A DNA stretch of 64,000 nucleotides from Vesta saturnalis (GCA_036346205.1 JARFJB010001278.1:3540001-3604000), one strand, 5' to 3'; numbered from the stretch's first letter, positions 12,138 to 26,989 are shown. Notes: a model not told the origin generated them from the sequence alone. Numbers and translations: made by a program.

Positions 12138-12957
12138 TTTTAATTTCAATTTAATCGCAATATAATTTATTAACAATAACGATGAAAATGAACTACATCA
12201 CGTTGATACAAATATTTTCATCATGAGCACAAATAGACACACCGGACTGGTCCCAATTCGTGCTTTCACGAAGACCATAAACAATTCATCTCATAATTTT
12301 CCAAACTGGAAATACATGCGCAATAGGAATTCAAGTATCTTGAAAAATGACAAAGATGCATTTTACATAAACTACATAAAACAAAGTTCCCTGTAATGTA
12401 ATTTCCCAAATATCGCTTTTTTTTCGATTTTCCCTGAGAATTCCAGCTGTGTCTCAATCTCACGAAATTTTCTGGTTTTCCAGAAATTCACAGTTTGCCT
12501 GAACCCAGCTAACCAGAATCAGAGTTATGTAATTCTTTACTTGCACATCATACTTCATGCACAATGAAATCACGTTTATTGTTTTGTCGCAAATTAGGCA
12601 AATTCAAGTTCAAACTTGTTGAATACTTTCTTGATTTTATGAAACCATCTTATTTATCTATCAAAACAAGATACATGTATCATACAAATCAGGATTTTAC
12701 AAAAATTGAATTGGTTTACCAACCGGATTATTTAAAACTACTGTTGCTATAAGACAATTGAAAATGATTGAGTTAAAAAGAATCGTATTGTATCATACAG
12801 AAAAATATTGTGCAAACATTGTTCACATTTATCCAAAACCATGAACTTTGAGGTTCATAATGGATAACTTTTTTTCTTTAGGCAAGAAATTAAAAAAAAT
12901 TTCATTAAAATCTGAGACATCGGAGCATACACTCTAAATAATTAAAGTTTATCTTAC
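12138..12957. other. INCENP: INCENP intron, proximal part
   Basis: Lies directly downstream, on the minus strand, of the third INCENP exon. No further exon is visible in any minus-strand frame: in particular there is no tryptophan-led Aurora-binding IN-box. The stretch ends at the transposon at 12137. Confidence 0.5.
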
Positions 12958-14987
12958 TATGTTGCCATCCTGGAATTACAAATGTCGCCCTTGAAGTGGA
13001 ATCATCTGAATCGTAACAGTCTGCTGTTGGTAATAATGGTGTTTTATTTGTTAAATAAGCAGGACCAATGTTTTGATTATGATACTTATCGTTAACTTCT
13101 TCTTGTTGCTTTGCCTCGGCAGCCTTTTTTAAAGCAGCTGCTCGTTTTCGTGCTAATTCTTCTTTCTGCTTAAAGTACTTTGCTTCTTTTTCAGCTAACA
13201 TTTGCCTTAATTTCTCATCTTTAGCCTTTTCTGCAACTTCAAGGTGCTTTTGTTTATCTTTTTCTAATGCCAATTTTGACTGTAGAACTTTTTGTTCTCG
13301 TTCTTCACGTTTGCGACGTTTCTCTTCAGTTTGTGCAAGTATTAAAGCTTCTTTCTTTTGTAAAGCTTCTGCTTCCTTTTGTTTTCTACGTAGCTCACGT
13401 TCACGAAATTCCAATTGTGATGCCTTTAATGCACTAGCTGTTTTCTTACTAGCTCCTGTCAAAGACATATTGTATGATCCCAGTTGTGAATTTGAAGTTA
13501 CTGCTTTCGATGCGGTCATAACTTGCATGTTTTTATGTCTAATGTCTCTCATTGGAGTACCGAATAATCGTGGAATTTGTGTAGAAGATACGTTTGCAGA
13601 ATCATTACGTACATCTGCAGCTACCATCTTTTTTGATCGTGTGGTTGTGCCTGCAACCTCTGTGTTAACAGCACCTAACTTTTCAAAAGCTTGAACACGT
13701 TTCTTAACGGGACTATTTTCGTATGGACTAAATACTTGCTTTGTTTTTCCTTGTCGTGTTCTTACAGGGCTTTCATTCACTACGTCTTCATCATCTGTCA
13801 TTAGATCTTCTAACGTGGTTGGTTGTTTGGCAGTAGGCTTTTCAATGACAACAGTTTCATTAAGAACTAGTTTGTCTACTTGAAGGGTGGGGTTAGTAAT
13901 GAGCAATGTTTCATCAAGATTTGGTCTGGGAGGAATATCTAAAACAGGCGTGCTTGTTAATATACTATTTGGCACAGTAGTTTCAACAGATTTCTTTTTC
14001 ATATCCTTCTTCGCCTTCTTCTCTTGCACTTTTGGTTCTTGAATTTGTTGCTCGTTTTCACCATGTAATTCGTTCTTTTGATTTGAATTTCTATTAACAG
14101 TTCTTTCAATACTACTTTTTTTTTTAGATAACTGTTTAGGTTCGGTTTTATCTTCATCACTGCCATTTTTCTGAGTATCCATTCTTTTTCTTTTTGTTCG
14201 TGGTTTTGCATTCTCTACAATTTTATCAGTCTCCTCATTTTCGTTATCCTTCATTCTTACCTTAGTTCTTGCTCTAGTAACTCTCTTCGTTTGAGTAACT
14301 TCAAATGAATCTTCTATAACAATTGTGTCAATTGGAGCTTTCTGTATCTCAATAACTGAGATGTCAAGAACCTCCATTTTAACTTGCACATCATCATTTC
14401 TACGACTTCGTGTATTTTTACTTTTAACAGGAGGTTTTGTAGGTGGTGGCATATTGATTAGTTCCTTTTTCAATCTAATATCTGTGTCTTTAGACATTCT
14501 TTCTTTTTTAACATGAATACCAATAATACTTCCTTGTTCTGGACTAGTGTTAGAAACTGTTGTTTCTTGTAACACATTTCTGCGTGTTTGCCGTTTACTA
14601 CTAGTTTGAACAGTTTGAGGTGCAACAGAATTCTCTTTTACTGAACTAGCTAAAATTTAAGTGTAAATAACTTAATTACAGTTTGAACTGTTACATACAG
14701 CTTGTAGACAAAGTAGATTCCTTTACATTGTTTGTTTCTGGTTGAGTTTCTGATTTAATATTTTCAAAATTTGGCTTCAATACTCCTTCCTTTTTGAATT
14801 GCTCAATGTCTTTTTCGACACCATCCAGAAACGCATATTGACGCTTTAAATAAATATTATTTATACTTTAGTTAAATATTTAAATAACAATTTTTACCTC
14901 TATATGTGAATTAAATTCTATTAAATAATTAATCACTCCCTTGCGCATGTTGTCAAACATTTCATTAATTTCCGTTTTCACACTCAT
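12958..14987 (-). CDS. INCENP: Inner centromere protein INCENP, 5' three exons (C-terminus not in window)
   Basis: INCENP is the scaffold of the chromosomal passenger complex: its N-terminus binds survivin and borealin, its C-terminus binds and activates Aurora B. Exons (minus strand): 14987-14898, 14843-14699 and 14649-12958, joined by GT-AG introns of 54 and 49 nt with consistent phase. About 642 residues are encoded here. Visible features are a short helical N-terminus (MSVKTEINEMFDNMRKGV), a long charged disordered middle, and a Lys/Glu/Arg/Ala single-helix region (about 13085-13440). The block SDDSTSRATFVIPGW then matches the sequence just before the IN-box in animal INCENPs. The exon ends at donor ATA|GTAAGA in phase 1. 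The IN-box exon is missing from the window, probably beyond its left edge across an intron filled with transposons. Identification rests on the SDDST..PxW block and the architecture. Confidence 0.83.
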
Positions 14988-15332
14988 TTTTAGTGAAGTT
15001 TCAAAAAAGTATACGTAAGTAAACCGTTATTAAATTATACACGAACAAGTGACCGTTACAAGGTTCTTGAGTTTGACATTTTTTTGAAAAGTGATGTTAC
15101 CACTACAAAAGTTACTAAAAATCTTAAACTAACTAAAATTGTTTGTGTCTCATGGCACGCCACTGTGAAAAAAGGTATACCCAGGGAAAAAAACCTGATA
15201 AGGCGGTAAACAAAAGAACATAGGAAGTGAAGGAAGACATGGTAATGTGCTGCCAATGACAAATTGCGCATGCGTTATCTACATATATAGGTATTTTTAA
15301 AAATTGTTTAAATATCACTTTCAATATCACAC
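14988..15332. promoter_or_regulatory. INCENP 5' flank
   Basis: Upstream side of the INCENP start codon. It must hold the promoter, but no clear TATA box or initiator is seen. No other gene is recognised. Confidence 0.35.
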
Positions 15333-15411
15333 TGTTAGAGCGCTGTTGCTGTGGTGGTAGGAGTCGTCTTCCACGCTTATGTGCTGGTTCGATTCCCGGC
15401 TCGTGCATTTT
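15333..15411 (+). repeat. tRNA-derived SINE-like head
   Basis: Contains a strong RNA polymerase III B-box, GGTTCGATTCCCGG, preceded by GGTGGTAGGAGTCGTC, where the A-box would be. The 3' T-arm is followed by a T-run (TTTTTTTTC). The anticodon arm does not fold convincingly, so this is a SINE fragment rather than a tRNA gene. Confidence 0.5.
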
Positions 15412-15611
15412 TTTTCTCTTAGGTTACAGTAGTTTTGTTTACTAATCTACTTTTGTTAGGTTATTGTAGTTTTATTTATCTAATATAATTGTAGGTTACA
15501 GTAGTTTTGTTTTTCTTATATAAAATAGATGACGTCACACATCGGCACCATCCTCAATCTTCATCCTATGTTCCTTTATTTACCGTCTCCTAAAAAACCA
15601 TCCCTTTTCAA

Positions 15612-15840
15612 GTTTGATCAGAATCAAAATGACATTAGTCAAAATCAAATTGGCAACATCAATTTCAAACTGGCAATAATGAAACGCAAAATGGCCTTAA
15701 TCAAGATCATATAGACATTATACAATTTTAAAATGGCAATGAAAAAAACCCAATTGGCAGTAGTCAATATCATATTGGCATTAATCAATTTCAAGTTGGT
15801 ATTAAACAAAATCATTTTGGCATGAAACAATTGAATAGTT
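15612..15840. repeat. Degenerate 21-bp minisatellite
   Basis: About ten to eleven units of roughly 21 bp with consensus near CAAAATCAAATTGGCATTAAT (for example 15639-15659, 15765-15785). Units differ at several positions. The period of seven codons produces open frames on both strands that are not genes. Confidence 0.8.
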
Positions 15841-15928
15841 GATTGCTTACTACTTAAGTGTCACATTTGTATTATACAGGGTGTCCTATGTACCAATGTA
15901 CTTATTTTGAGGGACGATTCTTTAACTA

Positions 15929-16497
15929 TTATAAGTTTGTGTTATGAACGAATAAGTTCAAAAGTAAATATGTAATTAAAAATTATTATTAAATTTATTA
16001 AATACATAAATGAAAAGCTTACCTCGAATAGAATTTGAACCTACGACCGGTACTTTGCTAGAGTACCGCGGTAACCAGCTCCAATCGATGTAAATTTTGT
16101 CTTTATGTATGTAGAACTGATGTAAATTCTAAATATAATGAGATAACAATCAAATTACTTATATTAATGGAATGTGAGCCTGCAATACCGCAAGGATTCA
16201 CACATACCAAAGCTACTTGACTAATTTTAATTATTATAAGTTTTTGTTATGAAGGAATAAATTAAAAAGTAAATATGTAATTAAAAATTATTATTAATTT
16301 TATTAAATACATACAAAGTTTACCTCGAGTAGGATTTGAACCTACGACCGGTACTTTGCTAGAGTACCGCGCTAACCATCTGCGCCTTCGAGATACAAAC
16401 CCCAATCTTTACTCTAGCAAAGTACAAGTCGTAGGTTCAAATCCTACTCGAGGTAAACTTTTTATGTATGTATTTAATAAAATTAATAATAATTTTT
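15929..16497 (+). repeat. Foldback retroposon with tRNA-like core, copy B (compound)
   Basis: A 569-bp insertion flanked by perfect 13-bp repeats GATTCTTTAACTA (15916-15928 and 16498-16510). It contains two tandem units, each with an antisense tRNA-like segment (about 16020-16082 and 16322-16390). It ends with a sense half (about 16410-16455) and the tail TAATAATAATTTTT. The outer boundaries (start TTATAAGTTT, end AATAATTTTT) match those of copies A and F once orientation is allowed for. Uninterrupted versions of the target occur at about 17186-17228 and, inverted, at 19419-19458. Confidence 0.8.
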
Positions 16498-16910
16498 GAT
16501 TCTTTAACTAATTTCCAACAAAAAAGTCATATAAACATGAGTCCGATTTTCAACCGATTTAGAGAATTCAATTTTTTAGGTTTTTCCAATTTTAGGGACA
16601 TGTTTACATGTTGGCGTAAATAACTTCTTTAGGACTAAACTCATTGTAAAGGGGATAAAATTTCCTGTTAGATGGTGATTGTATTGTCATCCACACAGGT
16701 ATATTATCATCCTTCAAACTTAAAGGTTTTACATTTTTAAATTTTTCTGGTAAAATATTAAATCACATTGTAATTACTTGCCTTAGAATCTGCGTTGTAC
16801 GAAACACGGTTTAATAACGGGTGCAAAACAGATTAATACACTTTAACAATATTCGCCATTTTTTACTTTATTCAAGAAAACTGTTTTTGCCTTTGTACCT
16901 TGCAAAAACG

Positions 16911-17505
16911 TAAATAAATTATTAACTTTAATTGTTATTAGCTATTAAGATGTTATTAATCTTAGGCACACTAAGATTGACTAAGTATTTCTTTATGATA
17001 CAAAAAATAATTATAGGAACTGCTCAAAACGTCGTTCTTCGTTTACGAATGCATCATTGACAACATTTTAATAAATTATAACAAACAAAATACACCTACG
17101 TACCACACAAAATTAGAAAACACAGGACATGTTTCAAGAGCTAAGCTATCATTATCAGCGTTTATTACATATACAGGTTGTCCTAGGTACTTATTTAGAG
17201 GGATAATTCTTTAAGTAATTTCCAACAAGAAGACCAGATCTGAAGCTCCTGGACTTCTACGTTAAAATAGCAACAGAGATGAGTTAATAGCAAGTATACC
17301 ATGCGAAAAAGGAAAGAAGATTGTGAAAGTTACGAATTCCGTTGCTCGACATTGTCAACGGTGCATTCGTAAAAAAGGATGGCGTTCTGAATAGTTCCTA
17401 TCATTATTTCTTGTACCACAAAGGAATAATTAGTCAATCTTAGTATCTCTTAAATTGATAATGTGCTAATAACTAATTACAATTAAGTTAATAATTTATT
17501 TAGGA
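16911..17505. repeat. Inverted repeat, ~155-bp arms
   Basis: 16911-17064 is repeated in inverted orientation at 17351-17505 (shared blocks include TAAATAAATTATTAACTT, ACTAAGATTGACTAA and TTTACGAATGCA). The roughly 285-bp loop contains a second TACAGG-type end (about 17166) and a motif shared with 60560-60660. Confidence 0.65.
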
Positions 17506-17639
17506 AAGACCGAAGCAGAGAATGCTACCGCGGTGATTAGGACCAGCAGCGTAACTTTCAAATATTTTGAATTTACATCGAGGCAGGCAGGTCTGAGGTC
17601 CTCGTTGCCCCGGGTGGTCCTTGCTAAGAAATTATAAAA

Positions 17640-18724
17640 AAAAGCGTGATGCCCCCAACTGGACTCGAAATTGATTTAATAAAACAAAAAAAGTTGCCGG
17701 TGAGGACTGGTTACATGATTTTTGAAAAGGAATCCTTCCTTATATATTCGAAAACCTGAGGCTACAAGTCTTAATAGGGATGTGTGGGTTTCAATAAAGA
17801 ACAAGTGACGACTTTTTTTGATCTTTTAAAAACAGTTTCAGAAAAATACAATTTTAGTTTTAAAAAATATTTAAAATTATGACGAAACGGTACTTAGCAC
17901 CGTAGCGAAACCTACAAAAATATTAGTAAGAAAAGAGCAGAAGCAAGTAAGAAGAATAGTGAGCGAGGAAGTGGGTTAAACATAACTGCATCTTATGTAT
18001 TTTCTGTTACTGGGAACTATATATTCTCCATTTTACCTTTTTCCTCTGTCCATCGATATTATGATGCGCCACCAGGAGCTATTGGTTTTTAAAACGGATC
18101 TGGCTGCATGGACAGTGGCATATATTCATATAGCCCAGGTATGTTTTCAGAAACCGATTTCCTCCCTTCAACTATCCATGGAGATAACTCATCTCCAAAT
18201 TCCAGCAATGTAACACCTTGTTCATCGAACCTGGATGCGACTCCGGCTCCATCGCTTCTCATCGGACACACCACACCACCAAAAGCAACATTTAAGGATC
18301 CAAGACCTAGCTCATCAAACATAGTAGCAAGCCAGTCTCAATCATTTGATAAATTTTTGAAAATTGTATCGCCAGTTGCATCTTCGGGAAGTAAGAAAAA
18401 AGGAAAGCGCAAATGGAAAAGAAAAGTTCGTAATACTGCACACCCATTAAAACTGAATTAGAACAAAAGCGAGACGACGCTAGAACCACAGAAATCAAAG
18501 AAAGGATTGATTTAGAAGGTGGAGGCAAGAAGTTACAAAGAAACAAGCTACCCTCAAAAATAGGAAAAAGTTCGGCAGCAGACTCAAAGAAAACACTTAA
18601 TAAAGCAACTAATAAGAAGAGAAAAAGAGTGATTAACGAAATCAATAAGGGTGCAAGCGAAGAAGATGATTGTGTCTCTTCTGTCATAGTTCATACAAGA
18701 ACAGGAAGCAAGCGAATTATGTAA
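17640..18724 (+). pseudogene. pogo-like transposase remnant lacking the catalytic domain
   Basis: 17690-17850 reads, across stops and shifts, like the CENP-B-type DNA-binding region of pogo/jerky-like transposases (FLKRNPS..IRKPEATSLNRD). 18005-18720 reads like the C-terminal tail of the same family (GIYSYSPGMFSETDFLP, then a Ser/Pro-rich stretch and a basic KKKGKRKWKRK block). The frame shifts near 18450 and continues as TPIKTELEQKRDDARTTEIK to a stop at 18722. The DDE domain that should lie between is absent, so this is an internally deleted copy. Confidence 0.55.
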
Positions 18725-19499
18725 ATAATTTTATGACTTTTAATTTGAATTTTTAATATGATGTAAAAATGGCTCTCATTTCATTATTACTTATTTTTTA
18801 TGGTGTGCTTTCTTGCCAGAGTATAGGGGGCAAGGAGGACCAAGTATTAAGTGACAATTATTTTTTCTTCATTTGAAATGCTATGCCCAGGTCGAGTATA
18901 AACATCAAAAAATTTTGTAGCATTTTTTGTATGCTGCTGTCATAAATTACAGAAGAATAGCTTAGGCGGTCCTCGCTGCCCCGGTCTTCCCTACGTTTTT
19001 GCAATGTGAAAAGGCGAAAACGGTCTTCTTCAATGCAATTAAAAAATTAAATAAACATAATAATTTAAAAAAATTATGATTATTGTTAAAATAAATTATT
19101 CTGTTTCGGACACGTTATTAAAGCGAAAGCTATTCGCCACTTTTTCCGTGTTTCGTACACCGAATATTCTAAAGCAGGTAATACAATTTTACCAGAAAAA
19201 TTAAAAAATGTAAAACGTTTAAGATTGAAGGATGTTAATTTACCTTTGTGGATGATAATAATTTCTTCACTGCACCATTTAACGGAAAATTTTGTTCTCT
19301 ATTTTCTATGACTTTATTCCTGAAGAAGTGTTTTATGTCAACATATAAGCATATCCCTAAAATTGAAAAAATATCTCAAAATCGGTCGGACCCGTATTTA
19401 TATGACTTTTTTGTTGGAAAAATTAAAGAATTATCCTTCAAAATAAGTACATTGATACACAGTGCACTCTGTATACACAATATGCCGTATATAAATTAA

Positions 19500-20436
19500 T
19501 AAGAATGCTGCTGTAAATTTAAAGAAGCATATTTGTGGTTTTATAATGCCAATGATGACTGGCGTAATCTAGCAAGTGTACTGGGAGTGAAAAACAACTG
19601 CGTATCGATGGGTTAACAATCAAGGAATACCAGAAAAGCACCGAGTAGGTAAATGTAGAGTTCAAATAACCTCCGACCACTATCAATTCATAGAACGTTC
19701 AAATACAGAAAGTCCTAAAATTACTCTTAAAGAACTGAGCCAAAAAATGCGAAACTTTTTTGTAGTTAATGTTTCTAAGGAATGCATTCGGCAGCATCTG
19801 AATCGCCTTATGTTTACTTTGAAGGTATTTCATAGAGACACCGAAAACGCAAATAGTTTAGAAGTAAAAACAAACAAGCGAAATTACACTGGAAAATTGT
19901 TAGATGTTCAGGAACAAAATGCACCTATCACAAACATGGACGAAACGAACTTTAATTTGTTCAATCGCGGACCCAGAGCCGTGCAAAACAAGGAAGCCGT
20001 TGCACAAGTATCCCTGAAGGTTTCAGAATAGCGAATATTCACCCAACATGACGCATTGAAACAATGGGACTAATTCATTCCAAAATTAAAAAGGGTTCCT
20101 TCAAGAAACCTAAAGCGTACGGTTCATTGTTTTGTTGTTTGAAAGGTGACTTAACCGAGAATGTTTCTACCAATGATTCAAGAATTTTTTTACCTTTTAG
20201 TCTTATTCTTATTCCTGATAGTGCAATTAAAAGTGCTTTTCAATCATTTAAAGGCAAGAAATCTTATAATGTGGAACTTATTCGCATAGATAGGAATAGA
20301 ATGTAAACTATAAAATTACTGTAATTAGAATTAACGATCTTTAAGTATTGATGATCCAACCCATTAGGTACAAGTAAGAAAAATTTGTCAAGAAACCTAC
20401 GTTTATAAACCAATGAGCAATTTTACAAGTAAAACA

Positions 20437-20442
<6 letters not shown>
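19500..20442 (+). pseudogene. Tc1/mariner-type transposase fragment
   Basis: Plus-strand frames with stops give DWRNLASVLGVKNNC (about 19550-19605), ESPKITLKELSQKM (about 19705-19750) and NMDETNFNLF (about 19935-19965). The last resembles the first catalytic aspartate motif of IS630-Tc1-mariner transposases. It stops at 20030. The rest of the catalytic domain is not recognised downstream; 20064-20306 is open but matches nothing I know. Confidence 0.5.

Positions 20443-20509
<67 letters not shown>
20443..20509. repeat. (TA)n microsatellite
   Basis: Uninterrupted TA dinucleotide run. No element end is recognised next to it. Confidence 0.98.
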
Positions 20510-20512
<3 letters not shown>

Positions 20513-20825
20513 GTATAAAGAAAACAACGAATCCAAACATTAACGTTAGTTGGATATAGTGATCGGGGAAACGTGCCCAACCTATTAAATTGTTTAGTTA
20601 TGCTTCTTGTAAAATAAAACTTTGTTTAAAATTACATTTTTTAAATTTCGTTGAATTTCTCTCATCATTTCGTGGTAAAGTGATCCATTGCCACTATTTA
20701 GGGAAAGAGGGAAAATTTCTGTGACTATAACTAGGTTCCGGTATAAAAAGTTAAGATAACGGCAGTATACTAAACGCTGACGTCACAAAATTTGACATTT
20801 ATTCTAAAAGTGCAAATGCAATCCC

Positions 20826-20827
<2 letters not shown>
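20510..20827. other. Unassigned AT-rich spacer
   Basis: No gene or recognised repeat between the two TA arrays. Confidence 0.5.

Positions 20828-20894
<67 letters not shown>
20828..20894. repeat. (TA)n microsatellite
   Basis: Pure TA run abutting a 10-bp minisatellite on its right with no spacer. Confidence 0.98.
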
Positions 20895-20897
<3 letters not shown>

Positions 20898-21040
20898 AGA
20901 ATACACGGAATACACAGAATACTCAGAATACACAGATTACACAGAATACACAGGCTACGCAGAATACACAGAATACAGAGAATACATAGAATACACAGAA
21001 TACACAGATTGCACAGAATACACAGAATACACAGAATACC
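20895..21040. repeat. 10-bp minisatellite CACAGAATAC
   Basis: About 14.6 tandem copies of CACAGAATAC with scattered single-base variants (CTCAGAATAC, CACAGATTAC, CACAGGCTAC). It begins exactly where the TA array ends. Confidence 0.97.
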
Positions 21041-21540
21041 TAAAAACCACAACCTCTGCCCAAAATGACCTGACACGTGGTGTAAATACAAAAAATCAAT
21101 TATTTCCAAAGAAGAATATGACCACAGTAAGCATTTTCATTTGCCAAAAGTTGTAATGAATGAAATTAAGCCTATTTTCAAAGACTCAGCCAAACCCGAC
21201 CTTCTTCAAAGATGTTTGCATGGCGCAACCCAATACCCATGTGAATCAGTAAACAATATTATTTGGAGCAGAATACCAAAATCAACATTTGTTATGAAAA
21301 CTACTTTGGAATTTGGTGTATATGATGCCATAGCAACCTTCAACAATGGAAATGCTGTAAACTGTCAAATTTTAGCCAAATTAGGTATTGCTCCTGGAAG
21401 AAACTGCATCAAGTTCATGAAATTGATGGATCTAACTCGCATTAAAAGGCGGAGAAGCAGTTCCAGGAACATGAGAAAATGTGCCGAAAAAAGACTGCAT
21501 TGGCCAAGAGAAAACTAGAGGATGAATTTAAATAATAGGG
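21041..21540 (+). pseudogene. Mutator-like transposase C-terminal fragment
   Basis: From about 21132 the plus strand reads LPKVVMNEIKPIFKD, then LLQRCLHGATQ, ESVNNIIWSRIPK, FGVYDAIATFN and ILAKLGIAPGRNC, ending near 21518. This order (IKPIF, ES-N-IW-PK, Y-AI-TFN, LG-x2-G) is that of Mutator-like transposase domains found repeatedly in arthropod genomes. There is no N-terminal or central part, so this is an isolated fragment. Confidence 0.6.
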
Positions 21541-21761
21541 CCCAGATAACCCTTCTTATGCACCTGAGCACTACTGAGGTTAGCTTTCAATCTTATTTTT
21601 AAGTTGGAAGATATGAGCTTGTGTTTAATTGCGATCCACCGAAAATCACGTTTTTCCCAACATTAGGTACATTTTTTCAAAAACCGTAACTGGCTTTTTT
21701 TTATTTTGTTTCTTATAGATGTAGCTTTAATATGAGCTGAGGAAATTTTGACAGCTCTTTT

Positions 21762-23690
<1,929 letters not shown>

Positions 23691-24122
23691 TTCATATTTT
23701 TTATAAAAATGTTACAAAAAAAATTGAACTGCTGTATTAAAATCCTCTGCTCATATTAAAGAGGCATTTATAAGGTCCAACACAAAAAAATATTAGAATT
23801 ACCTTTTATGGTTTTTAAGAAAATATATCTTAAAGGTACTGTGGATTTACATTGCGGAGATAGGGACACCTGACTCCCTTAAGCCAGTTCCACAATATTT
23901 TTTTGTATTAACCTAAGCATATTACTAAACTTATTTTTAAACAATATGAAGGGATATACATATTTTGATGGTTGTAGAAAAAATTTAGTTTGCAACACGT
24001 GCGCGAATTACTTTGGTGATCTCGACTAATTTTTTAACCCAGCTGCGCCTCGTTAAAAAATTTAATTCTCGGTCCCCAAAGTAGCATTTCGCGCACTACA
24101 TACAAAATTAACTGTTATCCAT
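23691..24122. other. Unassigned spacer with a 98-nt hairpin
   Basis: No gene seen. 23999-24096 folds into a long stem: left arm GTGCGCGAATTACTTTGG pairs with right arm CCAAAGT..ATTTCGCGCAC. The AATTTTTTAAC/GTTAAAAAATT segment continues the stem to a GC-rich tip, CCAGCTGCGCCTC. Similar hairpins lie at 59696-59784 and 61419-61517. Confidence 0.7.
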
Positions 24123-24440
24123 TATACCAATATTAAAAAAAAAAAAATACAAAGAAATTCATTTTATCCAATAAATAAAATCTTAATTTCATCATTTTTA
24201 GTAATCATTTTAATATTAACATGAATTTGACCTAAACTAGTTAAAGACCCATTTATTTTAACAGCACAAATTTTAACATCATTATATTTTTTATTTTTTT
24301 CAATTACATACTTATTTTAAAAACTATGAGATAAAATTATATACAATTAGGTAAGTTAATGAACTTGTTTAAGTATATATTTTGAAAATATAATAAAGAG
24401 CTCTATTAATTTTACTATAATTAATTAACTAAATAACTTG
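24123..24440 (+). pseudogene. Nuclear mitochondrial insert (NUMT): cytb 3' end, trnS2, terminator site
   Basis: 24153-24320 translates with the invertebrate mitochondrial code (TGA read as W) to the C-terminus of cytochrome b: SFYPMNKIL, then LTWIWPKLVKDPFILTAQIL, ending at TAA 24318-24320. After a 33-bp gap, 24354-24412 matches mitochondrial tRNA-Ser(UCN): acceptor AGTTAAT, anticodon arm TATAT-TTTGAAA-ATATA with anticodon TGA. TTACTATAATTAATTAA follows, like the transcription-termination site between trnS2 and nad1. The order cytb-trnS2-(nad1) is the ancestral insect one. The cytb part reads through TGA codons, so it cannot be expressed in the nucleus. The boundaries are approximate. Confidence 0.85.
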
Positions 24441-24637
24441 TACAAAAATATACAATTCGGGACTTGCAAAAACACAGATTTTCAATTCTCGTCGAAAGTA
24501 GCGATTAAATGTGTCATTGATACTAGCCTACTCAAAATACGCTTTTAGTTTGTTGTGTGTTCTATTTCACTTAGTACGTGAACTGATCGTACTGTCTCTG
24601 TTTTACTTATTATAAGTCAGATCCGCGATAATATTTT

Positions 24638-24640
<3 letters not shown>

Positions 24641-24691
<51 letters not shown>
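24641..24691. repeat. (TA)n microsatellite at element border
   Basis: TA run directly abutting the left end (ACAGTGCGGATGATAAATC) of the mariner-like element. Confidence 0.97.
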
Positions 24692-26935
<2,244 letters not shown>

Positions 26936-26989
26936 CTTTCTATAAGTGCGATGAAATCACAAAATGTAAACATCGGCCGCCTGTTGTGT

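Larger units (their letters stand above)
15875..19473. mobile_element. TIR element with TACAGGGTG-type ends, nested and degraded
   Basis: A left arm beginning TACAGGGTGTCC (15875) matches in inverted orientation a right arm ending at 19473, read inward TACAGAGTGCAC. The similarity runs for about 380 bp (15875-16840, interrupted by copy B of the foldback retroposon, against 19100-19473). A second internal partial copy starts near 17166. Between the arms lie pogo-like transposase pieces (17640-18724) and a 155-bp inverted repeat. Whether the pogo-like protein belongs to this element is inferred only from position. Confidence 0.6.

Noticed and set aside
12266..12463. Candidate next INCENP exon
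   Set aside because: The frame has no IN-box features and no suitable phase-1 acceptor.
17577..18990. Direct repeats GGTCCTCG-TGCCCCGG near 17596 and 18970 as LTRs
   Set aside because: Similarity is only about 25 bp and there are no TG..CA ends or retroelement genes between them.
20341..20580. Open frames across TA microsatellites (also 24610-24801, 26812-27003, 33155-33507, 38322-38606)
   Set aside because: They translate to alternating Tyr-Ile from TA repeats and have no gene context.
24354..24412. tRNA-Ser(UCN) as a functional tRNA gene
   Set aside because: It is mitochondrial in type and lies next to a cytb fragment in mitochondrial order, so it belongs to a NUMT.
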